A stretch of DNA of 64,000 bases, from assembly GCA_017983695.1 (NCBI GenBank), contig JAGOAX010000007.1, forward strand, positions 208,077 to 272,076. The letters are read 5' to 3'. Positions within the stretch are counted from its first letter, which is position 1. Every line of letters begins with the position of its first letter. A model generated the notes under the pieces. That model searched no databases. It was not told the origin of the DNA and saw only the letters and a program-made list of their open reading frames with translations. The stretch is from Ferruginibacter sp. (lineage in GTDB: Bacteria > Bacteroidota > Bacteroidia > Chitinophagales > Chitinophagaceae). The translations under genes were made by a program, and so were the position numbers. Below, one piece after another: positions 45,623 through 55,550 of this stretch.

Positions 45623-46933
45623 CTATTTTTTTAAAAGCTCTGCATACTTATTTATTAATGCCCAGGTAGAAGTATCAGATGAAAATACAGAATTTAATCC
45701 TTGTTCTTCCATTGGCGGATCACCCAGTAAATCATCACCTTCCTTCCAAAAAGGCGTTTCATTTTTTGCAGGTTTGCCAAAGCCGCTAAATGTCCAGAAA
45801 TTTATTCCTGCAATTGCAGACCCTGATGTTTTGCTTACAACCAGGCTTTGTAATACAGATTCATAATACTTGTCCCTGTATTCAACAGTTGAGTTTACAG
45901 CAAATGAAAAATTATCACGGGGCATACCAAATTCCTCAACCACCAAAGGTTTATTTATTTTCATCATCACTGCTTCATGCTCTTTTATATAATCACTTGT
46001 TTTTTTTATTACAGATTGAAAATCATTTTTAAAAGTGCTGTCTTTATACCAACCCCAGTTTTTAGGCCAGATGTGAATGGTGGCATAATCAATATTCTTA
46101 TCTGCATGTATCTGCTCAAACACCTGCATATTCTCTGTACCCATATATCCTTCGGTGCCTAATGTAAGTAAATGGTTTTTGTCTGCAGTTTTAATTAACA
46201 AACCTGTCTGTTGTAAAAAAAGTTTGTAGGCATCAATTGCAGCCGGCCGCATTGGCCTTGGCTCGTTTGCAATTTCCCAGGCCATTATTGCAGGTTCGTT
46301 AATATATTTTTTGCCGGTTAATTTATTGGTGCGTTTTAAAATCATCTTTACAAAAGCCCAGTAATCATTTTTGCAATCATCACAGCTGTAAAAGTTACTT
46401 GTTAAATCCTGCTGTTCATCCCAGGTAAATTTTTTGGCCAATGTGGCATCATCAATTTTTTTATGCCAGTTTAAATATTGCAAAAACCCTCCGCTCCACT
46501 CCCAGTTATTGCTAAAATAGAAAACACCATACATATTTCTGCTGGCCAGTTGCTGCAGCAAAAAATCCATCCCGTCTAAAATATCAGTATTGTATTTACC
46601 TGTTGCAGTTTGCAAAGCAGGATGAACCGGTTGTACACCATTAACCAATTTGTCTTCGCCCTGTGCACCAACTAAAACCCTGATGTTTGTAACACCCTGC
46701 TTTTTTAAAAAATCAAGCTCTTTCAACAGCCTGCTCCTGTTTCCTCCTTTGCCATCGGGCAATGCCAGCAAATTGGCATACCACATATTAGTACCAATAA
46801 AATAGCAGGGGGTATTGTTTATAACAAAATTATTTTGTTGCTGCCGTACAAAACCGCTTTGAGCATTTACACTGTTGCAACAAAAAGTAATAAAAAAGCA
46901 GGCTATCTTAACTAAATTATACACTGTTTTCAT
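45623..46933 (-). CDS. GH5 subfamily 7-like endo-beta-1,4-mannanase
   Basis: This 436-residue secreted enzyme has a signal peptide ending near VNAQ (residue 25). The barrel shows YFIGTNMWYANLL, acid/base Glu224 in WEIANEPRP, THIWPKNWGWY and nucleophile Glu334 in VVEEFGMPRD, which match subfamily 7 mannanases of plants, fungi and bacteria. The SCDDCKNDYW segment holds two cysteines that could form a disulfide. It is the first hydrolase gene after the SusCD-binding protein group, preceded by a strong intergenic hairpin. Confidence 0.9.
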   Translation of the reverse strand: MKTVYNLVKIACFFITFCCNSVNAQSGFVRQQQNNFVINNTPCYFIGTNMWYANLLALPDGKGGNRSRLLKELDFLKKQGVTNIRVLVGAQGEDKLVNGVQPVHPALQTATGKYNTDILDGMDFLLQQLASRNMYGVFYFSNNWEWSGGFLQYLNWHKKIDDATLAKKFTWDEQQDLTSNFYSCDDCKNDYWAFVKMILKRTNKLTGKKYINEPAIMAWEIANEPRPMRPAAIDAYKLFLQQTGLLIKTADKNHLLTLGTEGYMGTENMQVFEQIHADKNIDYATIHIWPKNWGWYKDSTFKNDFQSVIKKTSDYIKEHEAVMMKINKPLVVEEFGMPRDNFSFAVNSTVEYRDKYYESVLQSLVVSKTSGSAIAGINFWTFSGFGKPAKNETPFWKEGDDLLGDPPMEEQGLNSVFSSDTSTWALINKYAELLKK

Positions 46934-46941
46934 TTATGCAA

Positions 46942-46989
46942 AACGCCGTTCCAGAACAAATAAATGCAATTATGTTCCAGAACGACGTT
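46942..46989 (-). promoter_or_regulatory. Intergenic hairpin (possible attenuator) before the hydrolase genes
   Basis: On the minus-strand RNA, the 46974-46989 arm and the 46942-46957 arm pair along all 16 positions, with three G-U wobbles, around a 16-base loop. A TTTT follows the 3' arm, and the GH5_7 ATG is only 9 bases further. Both arms contain the 10-bp unit GTTCCAGAAC, so it could alternatively be a paired protein-binding site. Confidence 0.6.
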
Positions 46990-47024
46990 TATACGATTAA
47001 CCAAACTAACTGCTGAGAAAATTT

Positions 47025-48059
47025 TTATTTTATAAACATTATATTATCAAACAAAATAGTTTTACCTGCATCAAAAATCTGGAAGGTTACATTATCTACA
47101 TTTGTTGTGCCCGGAAAATCTATAGCTAAAGTGTACCGGAAATATGTCCATTTATTTGCAGGCACTGTAATAACTTTTTGATTGTTCCAATTAAGCCAAA
47201 ACTGTACATTCTTATCTACATCATCGCCCTTTACCCAAAATGTAAAATATTTATACCCGGTTAAATTAATAGCGCCGCCACCTAATTGCATACCGCCCCA
47301 GCTTCCTGTTGGATCAAAAGCCGCCCTCAAACAACTTGTACCGGTAATTTTTTCTGTTGCTGATGCCGCATAAGTTCCGCCCCATCCCCAGTTTTGAAAT
47401 CCATTTGTCAGATCATCTTTAAATACACATTGTGCCTGGTCAACATTTACAAATTCCATACTGGTTGTATTATCACCAGATGCATTTGTTAAAGTTAATT
47501 TACCCCTGGCAATTGTTGTAGCCGGCATTCTTATAACCATTTTTTTCCTGCTTTGAGAAACTATTGTTGCTGCTACGGTTGTACCTTCAAAAACAACTTT
47601 TGAAACCGCTTCAAGATTAATACCATCTAAAGTAACCAATGTATTTGCTTCAAAATCGGTTGGAAAAGCTGTTGCCACACCGGGTAATGCAATTACATTA
47701 AACGGAACTGAAAGTACTTTTCCTTCGCTGTTGGTAAGTACAATATTTTGAGGCCCGCCAAATGCTGTATCCGGAACTCTGAATATCATTGAAAGATCGG
47801 CATTAAGCGTGGTGCTAAAACTAGCAGGAACATTATTTTTATCAAATACGATGGTACGCATTTGCCCTAAACCCGAACCTGTAATTGTTATTGTTGTACC
47901 GCCACCACCTTTATCAGGCGAAACTTTTGCAGCAAAAGGCAAACCTGGATCATAATCAGGACTACCGTCACTGTCTTTTTTACAACCGTTTATTGCAACC
48001 GCTACAAAAAGGGATAGCAACATTAAAAGGCTATTTTTTACAGAAATTATATTTTTCAT
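47025..48059 (-). CDS. TIG-domain surface glycan-binding lipoprotein (SusE/F position)
   Basis: This 344-residue lipoprotein has a lipobox ending VAINGC (Cys about 26). Two IPT/TIG immunoglobulin-like domains follow (PFAAKVSPDKGGGGTTITITG, then FPTDFEANTLVTLDGINLE). A C-terminal jelly-roll of CBM type covers about 210-344 (QNWGWGGTYAASATEKITG, FTFWVKGDDVDKNVQFWLNW). Its place directly after susD is where SusE/SusF-type surface glycan-binding proteins are encoded. It probably holds mannan at the cell surface for SusCD and the mannanases. Confidence 0.82.
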   Translation of the reverse strand: MKNIISVKNSLLMLLSLFVAVAINGCKKDSDGSPDYDPGLPFAAKVSPDKGGGGTTITITGSGLGQMRTIVFDKNNVPASFSTTLNADLSMIFRVPDTAFGGPQNIVLTNSEGKVLSVPFNVIALPGVATAFPTDFEANTLVTLDGINLEAVSKVVFEGTTVAATIVSQSRKKMVIRMPATTIARGKLTLTNASGDNTTSMEFVNVDQAQCVFKDDLTNGFQNWGWGGTYAASATEKITGTSCLRAAFDPTGSWGGMQLGGGAINLTGYKYFTFWVKGDDVDKNVQFWLNWNNQKVITVPANKWTYFRYTLAIDFPGTTNVDNVTFQIFDAGKTILFDNIMFIK

Positions 48060-48091
48060 ATTTTTTATTTTATATCGTTAAACTATAAATA

Positions 48092-49675
48092 TTAATAATA
48101 AGCAACTGGTGGCTTTGCCAATTCAGGATCCTGAATAACTTCTCCAATCGGGATTGGCAGGTATAAATTTTCTTGTGTAAAATTATTAGCAGCATTTACG
48201 GGGTTGCCAATCCAGCCACGATTTTGAGTTGCAATTATTGCTTTGGCTTTTGTATATCCCTGGCGTTTAATATCAAACCAGGCATCGCCTTCAAAAGCAA
48301 ATTCAACAATCCTTTCATGAAAAATATCATCGGCTGTAATAGATGATTTTGAAGCTAAGCCAGCCCTTGTTCTTACTTTATTAAATGCGGCTAACGCTGC
48401 TGCATCGCTGGTTGATGCTCCGCCTGCTAACACTGCTTCTGCATATATCAGTAAAACATCGGCATAACGTAAATGAGAAGTATTTTTTCCGGTATTCATA
48501 CCAATTACAGGTTCTCCACCAAAACCGGCACCGGGACCAACTACATATTTTGCAATATTTGCTCTTACATCATTTTTTTGTCCGCCATCACCGAGTGCTT
48601 GCAGTGTATCATATTTATAGCCATTTGCCATAAAACTGTTGTAAACGTTATTTGCATTTTTAGGTTTCCATTCAGTCTTGTTCCACCCATGCTCCATTAT
48701 CGAACCTTTGCGACGGATATCACCGCTTTCGTACTGGCTTAAAATCCATAATGATGGCCTGTATAATTCCCACATATTAGCCTCGGAAGTTTGCAGGTTA
48801 CTTGGTCCCCTGTCTGGTTGTAACTGGTTACCGCTGCCCCATGGATTACCGGTGTTAGGATGCTGCGTAGAGAATAAAGCCTCGATATGATTATTAGTAG
48901 CACTTGTGTTGAACATTGATGCATAATCAGCCATTAAAGCAATTTTACCTGTGCTGTTGGCATAGGCAATTACTTCACCGGCTTTCATTTTTGCACTATC
49001 GTAATCTTTACGGTATAAATATAATTTTGCCATCATTGCCTTGGCAGAATATTTAGTTAAACGACCAGGCTGAGGATCTGTTTCGGGTAAAGTTGCTTCT
49101 GCTTTTTTTAATTCTTCCAGTGCATAACGGATAACATCTTTTTCGTAATACCGTGGAATATTTAAATTTCCTGACAATGCAATTTTACCTGGGTCTTCAA
49201 CAATTGGTGCAGCACCCCAGGCACGGCCAATATAAAAAAATGCTGTACCCTTAATAAAATGACATTCGCCTAAAGCAGGATCGAGGTACGATGCACTGCC
49301 ACCGGCGGCTTTTTTATCTTCAAATGCTTTTATTAAAGCACCGGCCCATCCATTTATTTTGTATAAAGATTTCCAGGCATCAGCAATACGTACCGATGTT
49401 GATGTCATAGTAAAATTTGAAAACGGAGGATCATCCGAACCGCCTGATATTTCGGTACCGGCCATTACATCACCTATACCATCCATTGCCCTGTTTTCGT
49501 AACCGGCCCATGGCAAGCCGTACAATGTACTGGTACCGGATCTTACCTCTTCGGCATTGTTATAAAAATTGGTTAGTGTGGCGCCATCTAAAGTACCACG
49601 TTCTGTAAAAGTTTTTTTGCAGGATGCCAGCAGTATCAGTGCGCCTGCCAGGTATATAAATTTATTTTTTTTCAT
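48092..49675 (-). CDS. SusD/RagB family outer membrane glycan-binding lipoprotein
   Basis: This 527-residue lipoprotein has a short signal with lipobox LILLASC (Cys about 19). The SusD N-terminal helical repeats appear in AWKSLYKINGWAGALIKAF and in EYAK-type segments (PGRLTKYSAKAMMAKLYLYRKDY). The C-terminal RagB/SusD domain ends FDIKRQGYTKAKAI and ENLYLPIPIGEVIQDPEL. It is the lid of the SusCD importer and binds glycan fragments. The start is 24 bases after the SusC stop. Confidence 0.93.
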   Translation of the reverse strand: MKKNKFIYLAGALILLASCKKTFTERGTLDGATLTNFYNNAEEVRSGTSTLYGLPWAGYENRAMDGIGDVMAGTEISGGSDDPPFSNFTMTSTSVRIADAWKSLYKINGWAGALIKAFEDKKAAGGSASYLDPALGECHFIKGTAFFYIGRAWGAAPIVEDPGKIALSGNLNIPRYYEKDVIRYALEELKKAEATLPETDPQPGRLTKYSAKAMMAKLYLYRKDYDSAKMKAGEVIAYANSTGKIALMADYASMFNTSATNNHIEALFSTQHPNTGNPWGSGNQLQPDRGPSNLQTSEANMWELYRPSLWILSQYESGDIRRKGSIMEHGWNKTEWKPKNANNVYNSFMANGYKYDTLQALGDGGQKNDVRANIAKYVVGPGAGFGGEPVIGMNTGKNTSHLRYADVLLIYAEAVLAGGASTSDAAALAAFNKVRTRAGLASKSSITADDIFHERIVEFAFEGDAWFDIKRQGYTKAKAIIATQNRGWIGNPVNAANNFTQENLYLPIPIGEVIQDPELAKPPVAYY

Positions 49676-49699
49676 TTTCTTAGTTTTAAAAGTTTACAA

Positions 49700-52600
49700 T
49701 TAAAATTCAACGTTTGCACCAAAAGTAAATGAGCGAGGGTTTGGATAATGCCCCATATCTACATTCGTTAAATTAATACTTCCGTTAAATGCGCCAACTT
49801 CAGGATCGTATCCGCTGTATTTGGTAAAAGTGTACAGATTTTGACAAGAGAAATAAACACGTAAATTATTTATCAGTGCTTTTGAACTGTATTTTTTTGG
49901 TACACGGTAACCAATAGCTACGTTTTGAATACGGGCATAAGATCCGTCTTCAATATACCTGTCGCTCATGGCTCTGTTATTGGTATTTAATTGTGTAAAG
50001 CGTGGTGTATTACTGCCGGTATTGGTTGCAGAATACCTGTTTAAAACTGATCTTAACTGGTTATCGTAAGGATTAGATAATCCTTCTGTTTGCCATTTAA
50101 GATAATTAAATATTTTGGCACCATAACTTCCCTGGAAGAAAACAGCCAGGTCAAACCCTTTATACATGAAAGTATTAGTAAAGCCATAAGTGAATTTTGG
50201 TAAAGGGCTGCCAATATTAGAGTAGTCTTTATCATCAATTACTTTATCGCCATTAATATCTTTAAACCTAACATCACCTAACCATGTTTTATCCTGAGCA
50301 ACGGCTAAGCCAAACTGTGGGTAGCTGCTTGCCAGTTCTGCTGCAGTGCGAAACAGGCCATCTGTTTGTAATCCCCAGAAAGAACCTACAGGATTACCGG
50401 GTAATGTTTTTGTAATTAAACTTCTATCGTAATAAACCCTGCCATCAATTGAAGCGGTGGCATTAAGTAATTTATTCAGCTTGTTTTTGTAAGAAGAGAA
50501 AATAATATTCGATTTCCATGTAAAATCTTTTTTGGCAATATTGGTGGTATTGATTGAAAGATCGAACCCGGTGTTTGACATATTACCCACGTTACCGATC
50601 GGAGCCTTTAAATCATCCCAATTAGATCCAATGCCCAAAAATGTAGTACCCTGTGTAAACAACAACATATCTCTTGTTGTTTTTTTGTACATATCAAGGT
50701 TCACCTCAACTCTTCCTCTTAATACCGAAAAGTCTAACCCAATATTTTGTGTTTCTACTTTTTCCCATGACACCAAAGCATTAGGTATACCATTAACCAT
50801 ACTTGCCGATCCAAAACCTACTGGTGTTAAATCGAAACGTACTGTAGAGGTATAAGGAGGATTAGGTGCACCACTTGGCAAATTCTGTCCACCAACAGCA
50901 CCGTACCCAACTCTTACTTTTAAATATCCTACATATCTTTTTAAACTTTCTCCAAATTTTTCGTTGGTAACAGTCCATGCAGCAGAAGCGCCGGGAAAGT
51001 AACCCCATTTTTCTTTAGGAGAATAATTAGATGAAGCATCTGCCCTGTAACTTAATGATACCGAATACCTGTTATCATAAACATAGTTACCTCTTACAAA
51101 ATAACTTTCCATTGCCCAGTTACTTTTACCACCACCAAGTTCCATTGCATTTCTTTCTGCAGTTGTACCGCTGCCACCTGCATTTAAATCAATAATATTA
51201 TTACGCAGGTTTATTTTTTTACCGCTTAACGATTCGTAGTAAGAGTATTGAGCTTCGTGACCACCAGTAGCACTTATATTATGTTTGCCAATGGCTTGAT
51301 TGTAATTTAAATAATTACGTAAAGCATAGTAATAACTGTTGCCGCGATATTCGCCTAACTGGCTTTGTAATGTATTATTACCAATATTGCCGGCCAGTTG
51401 AAAAGCAATATTGTTATTAGTTCCCATTGAATATGAAATTTCATTTCGCAGGTTAAAATATTTCAACAAAGAAAGATCCGCATAAATGCTTCCAAATATT
51501 TGTGTGCTGGTAGATTTATTGCCTCTTAAACTTGCACGTGCCACAGGGTTATCCTGATTATAGGTAACAGCACCAAGCTGCTTATTGCCAGCCCACGATC
51601 CGTCCAAATTCTTTACCGGTATCACTGGGTTTTGTATAACTGACCACCAGATGGTTCCTTCAGCTGCATCTGCCAATGTTACGTTTTGAATACTGCGGTT
51701 TACATTGGAACTCATACCAACCTTTAACCATTTTTTTATCTGATTATCTAAATTAAACCGTGCAGAATAACGTTTAAAGTCAGAACCGATTAATATACCT
51801 TCCTGGTTAAATACACCAGCCGAAAAATAATAGTTCATATTATCCTTACCTCCTGAAAAACTTAGTTGATGATTGCTAACTGCGCCATTTTTAAAAATCG
51901 CATCCTGCCAGTCGGTACCCCTGCCTAAAACAGAAGGATCAGCAAACTCTGGAGTAGGTAGTAATCCTAAGTCTGCAACAATACTGTTTTGATAAGTAGC
52001 ATATTCAGGCAGGTTCATTATGTCTAATTTTTTTTGAACATAAGAGCGGCCATAATAAACATCATAAGCAATTTTTCCTTCGCCGGCTTTACCTTTTTTA
52101 GTAGTTATTAATACAACACCATTTGCTGCCTGGGAACCATAAATGGCCTGGGCCGATGCATCTTTTAAAATATCGATCGATTCAATATCGCTTGGGTTGA
52201 TGGTTGACATCACACTATTACCTGTTTATCCGTCCGAACCACCAAGACCGGCATAACCTGCGTTTGATTTTACATTACTTACAAAAGGAACTCCATCAAT
52301 TACAATTAATGGTTCGTTACTGTTGATAGTGGTAATGCCACGTACCCTTATTGAAACACCGCCACCTGGCTGTCCGCTATTATTTGTAATAGTAACACCG
52401 GCAACTTTACCTTGTATGGCCTGGTCAATACCGGCAACAGGCATATCTTTTAAATCTTTTTCTTTTACCGAAGAAATTGCAGATGTAACATCTGCCCTCT
52501 TTCGGGTACCATAACCAATTACCACAACATCAGATAAAATTGATGCCGTAGTTTTTAATACAACCGAAATATTGGTTGCTTTTCCTAATGGAATTGTTTC

Positions 52601-52840
52601 AGCTTCCATACCAATAAAAGTTATTACTAAACTTTTTACAGCGGCAGGAACATCAATAGAGAATTTTCCGTTTACATCAGTGGTAACTGCGGTTGTGGTG
52701 CCTTTTGCAGTTACGGTTGCGCCAGGCAGTGTAACACCTTTTTCATTTGAAACAGTACCAGTGATTTTTTTCGTTTGGGAAAATACTGAGAAGGATAATA
52801 TGCAGCACGACAGCATGCACAGCAGTAGTTTACTTTTCAT
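49700..52840 (-). pseudogene. SusC-family TonB-dependent importer interrupted by an in-frame TAA
   Basis: Together the two halves give a normal SusC of about 1046 codons: signal peptide (MKSKLLLCMLSCCILSFSVF), CarboxypepD_reg-like domain (ITGTVSNEKGVTLPGATVTA), TonB box region (SDVVVIGYG), plug (IRVRGITTINSNEPLIVIDG) and barrel ending [13 protein letters not shown] single TAA at 52226-52228 falls within the plug, after GGSDG and before [22 protein letters not shown], with the reading frame unchanged. The downstream half has no signal peptide. One base change (for example CAA to TAA) explains it. It could be a real nonsense mutation or a sequencing/assembly error. The upstream ATG at 52861 overlaps the -7 box, so I use 52840. 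Confidence 0.88.
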
Positions 52841-52858
52841 ATAGCAATTTTGTTTTAC

Positions 52859-52866
52859 CAAAAGTA
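52859..52866 (-). promoter_or_regulatory. Candidate -7 element of the mannan locus
   Basis: Minus-strand TACTTTTG fits TAnnTTTG, 18 bases before the SusC ATG at 52840. No -33 TTTG is found at the right distance, as expected of an activator-dependent promoter. Confidence 0.45.
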
Positions 52867-52877
52867 ATTTCTATCAC

Positions 52878-52915
52878 AATACATATAGCATACTATTTTA
52901 TCTTAGTTATGTATT
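52878..52915. promoter_or_regulatory. Candidate operator: spaced inverted repeat AATACATA / TATGTATT
   Basis: AATACATA (52878-52885) and TATGTATT (52908-52915) are exact complements 22 bases apart, just upstream of the SusC promoter box and between susC and the AraC regulator. The region is AT-rich, so chance occurrence is possible. Confidence 0.3.
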
Positions 52916-53039
52916 TTTTTAACCTAAATTAAAAGTACAGATGTGAAAAATACTTAAAATCGTTGATTTCATTGGGTTAAAACGATTTCTAACTCATCCG
53001 TGTACTAATATTATTTTAATCCAGAGTTTTCTTTTTTTA

Positions 53040-53047
53040 TACATTTG
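53040..53047 (+). promoter_or_regulatory. Candidate -7 element of the AraC regulator gene
   Basis: TACATTTG matches TAnnTTTG exactly, leaving a leader of about 55 bases before the ATG at 53109. A convincing -33 TTTG is not seen. Confidence 0.4.
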
Positions 53048-53108
53048 TGATGATTTCCGTATTGCTTTAACAGGAGTGATTGCCTGTTTACAATAAAACG
53101 ATTGCCAT

Positions 53109-53993
53109 ATGAATGAGAAATTGCTAAGAGAAATTACTCCACTTACACAAAGCGACTGCTTTACAATGTTCTATCGTGTAAAGTCAGAATTTAATTTTCC
53201 ACTGCACTACCATGAGGAGTTTGAGCTGAATTTTATAGACAATGCTAAAGGGATAAAACGGGTAATTGGCGACCATATTGATGAAATTGATGAACTGGAA
53301 CTTGTTTTAATTGGCCCTAACCTGCAGCATGGCTGGTTTAATCATAAAAGCAGGAGTAAAGAATTTACTGAAGTCACCATCCAGTTTCACAGGGATCTGT
53401 TAGATGAAAAATTTTTACAGCGTAATCAAATGAGTCTTATCAGAACCATGTTTGAAAAATCACTTCGTGGTATTTTATTTTCGAAAGAAACTATTACAGC
53501 GATAAAACCAAGGCTGCTCAACCTTACAAAAAAACACGGCTTTGATTCTGTATTGGAATTAATATCCATCCTTCATGATTTATCTACTTCAAAAAACATG
53601 AAAATATTATCTGACCTGTCATTTAAAAATGCAGAGACGATTAATTATACCAGCAGGCGTGTTGAAAAAATCATGCATTTCCTTAATTCCAATTTTGATA
53701 AAAATATTACACTGGCAGAAGCTGCACAATTGGCATCCATGAGTGAAGTGGCCTTCAGTCGGTTTTTTAAAGCCAGAACCGGAAAAACATTTATTGATAC
53801 CTTAAATGAAATACGCCTGGGCAATGCTTCCCGTATGTTGATTGATACCACACACGGCATTAATGAAATTGCATTCAGGTGTGGCTTTAATAATATTTCC
53901 AACTTTAACCGGATTTTTAAAAAGAAAAAAGACTGTACCCCAAAAGAATTCCGGCAGGAATATAATGCCGAAGGTGTACGCTCATTTATTTAA
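53109..53993 (+). CDS. AraC-family transcriptional regulator of the mannan locus
   Basis: This 294-residue cytoplasmic regulator has an N-terminal cupin-like sensing domain (FPLHYHEEFELNFI, IGPNLQHGW) and a C-terminal AraC DNA-binding domain with two helix-turn-helix units (ITLAEAAQLASMSEVAFSRFF and INEIAFRCGFNNISNFNRIF). It is divergent from susC, sharing a 268-base intergenic region. This is where PUL activators are typically found when no SusR or hybrid two-component system is present. The likely inducer is a manno-oligosaccharide, inferred from context only. Confidence 0.9.
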   Translation: MNEKLLREITPLTQSDCFTMFYRVKSEFNFPLHYHEEFELNFIDNAKGIKRVIGDHIDEIDELELVLIGPNLQHGWFNHKSRSKEFTEVTIQFHRDLLDEKFLQRNQMSLIRTMFEKSLRGILFSKETITAIKPRLLNLTKKHGFDSVLELISILHDLSTSKNMKILSDLSFKNAETINYTSRRVEKIMHFLNSNFDKNITLAEAAQLASMSEVAFSRFFKARTGKTFIDTLNEIRLGNASRMLIDTTHGINEIAFRCGFNNISNFNRIFKKKKDCTPKEFRQEYNAEGVRSFI

Positions 53994-54023
53994 ACTAACC
54001 TGGTAAAATTAATACGCTGGCAG

Positions 54024-55433
54024 TTATTTTTTTACCGGGCTGGTATCTACTTCCCAATCATCTGTCCGGAATAAATTAACCGGTAAACCATCTGCACTAA
54101 ATAAATTCGGCATGGCTGTGTTGCTGAAACCAAAACGTACTGCAACCGGTGCTTTAATATCTTTATTAAAAACAACAACGGTGTTACCTTCCAGTTTTAC
54201 CATTGCCGGAAAAAAAATTTTATCAGCCCCGGCAATAAAAAAATCGGTTGCTGCAGTTCCTTTCAGCATCAGTCCTTTATCCGCCTCTGAAAAACTTATC
54301 CTGATTTTATTTTTTTCTACCTGCATAGATTTATACAGCGGGCTTTTAAATACAATATTTGTTTTACCGTAATTATCTGCTAAAGCATAATTGGCCAACC
54401 GCTCTCCCACTTCTTTTTTTAGTTTAGGATGAATATCATTAATATTATCCACCAGATCACTGGTAACTACCATGCCGGTTTTTGCAAGAGCTATGCTTTT
54501 TGTTTGCGCCTCTCTAAGCAAAGCACAAATATTATTATTGCCATAACTATACGGGGCAATTTGTACAAAGTAAAATGGAAAATCATTATCCCATTTCTTA
54601 CGCCAGGCACTTATCATCGCAGTAAATAATTGCTGGTACGTTGCTGCGGTTTCGGTATTACTTTCTCCCTGGTACCAGATGGCGCCGGCAATTTTAAATT
54701 TAGTTAACGGCGCTATCATTGCATTGTAAGCATAAGCCGGTGTACTTGGCCACCAATCGAAAGCTTTAAGCTTTGCTGCGGCTTCTTTTAAAATTTTATC
54801 GTTCAGTATTATATCTTCCGGTGTCCATACTTCAGCAGGCGTACCTCCCCAGCATGCACTTATTAATCCTACAGGAACATTTAATTGCTCATTAATTTTT
54901 TTGCCAAAAAAATATGCGGCAGTACTAAAAATTTTCATGGTTTCCGCTGTACAAACCACCCACTCTGCCCGTACATCTTCCAGCGGAAAGATGGATGTAG
55001 TTTTAGGTATATGAAAAAACCGGATTTGGTTATTAGCAGCATTCTTTACTTCTTCGTCATATTTCATTCCCCAATTAACATTCATTTCCATATTGCTTTG
55101 CCCGCTTGCAAGCCATATTTCGCCAATTAAAACATCTTCAATAATTATTGAATTATTATTACCCTTTACTGTAATTGCAAATGTACCCCCGGCCTTTGGT
55201 GTATTGATAACTGTTTCCCATTTTGCTCCAGATGTTGCTTTGGCAAAGTATGTAGTGGTATCCCAGCTGGGTTTAATGGTAATATTTTCTGCCGGGTCAC
55301 TCCAACCCCATATTTTTATTTTTGACTGCTGTTGCAACACCATATGATTACTGTAAACAGCAGGTAGGTAAATCTTTGCAAAAGAGCAAATTGATAATAT
55401 GGTCAGGCATATTAAAAAAGCGATTTTTTTCAT
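54024..55433 (-). CDS. Sialate O-acetylesterase-like (SASA domain) secreted esterase
   Basis: This 469-residue secreted SGNH-type esterase has a signal peptide starting MKKIAFLICLTILSICSFAK. Motifs are GEIWLASGQSNMEMNV (nucleophile Ser), AIWYQGESNT and DIHPKLKKEVGERLA (Asp/His). A beta domain precedes the catalytic part. Family members remove acetyl groups from sialic acid or plant glycans; next to a mannan locus a hemicellulose acetylesterase role is plausible. I start at 55433 rather than 55463 for a normal signal peptide. It converges on the AraC gene with only 30 bases between the stops. Confidence 0.83.
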   Translation of the reverse strand: MKKIAFLICLTILSICSFAKIYLPAVYSNHMVLQQQSKIKIWGWSDPAENITIKPSWDTTTYFAKATSGAKWETVINTPKAGGTFAITVKGNNNSIIIEDVLIGEIWLASGQSNMEMNVNWGMKYDEEVKNAANNQIRFFHIPKTTSIFPLEDVRAEWVVCTAETMKIFSTAAYFFGKKINEQLNVPVGLISACWGGTPAEVWTPEDIILNDKILKEAAAKLKAFDWWPSTPAYAYNAMIAPLTKFKIAGAIWYQGESNTETAATYQQLFTAMISAWRKKWDNDFPFYFVQIAPYSYGNNNICALLREAQTKSIALAKTGMVVTSDLVDNINDIHPKLKKEVGERLANYALADNYGKTNIVFKSPLYKSMQVEKNKIRISFSEADKGLMLKGTAATDFFIAGADKIFFPAMVKLEGNTVVVFNKDIKAPVAVRFGFSNTAMPNLFSADGLPVNLFRTDDWEVDTSPVKK

Positions 55434-55550
55434 AATAAAAAAGGTTGGTGTTTGTAAAAACAAAAATGCTGTTGTTGACTTTGCAATTTATTGTTTTATT
55501 TCACATACTGTTAAATAATCCATTACTTTAGTTTTATAAATATTAAATAC

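Noticed and set aside
49700..52213. Separate 837-residue receptor gene starting at MMSTINPS
   Set aside because: It lacks a signal peptide and the N-terminal half of the plug and is in the same frame as the upstream fragment, so it is the rest of one broken SusC.
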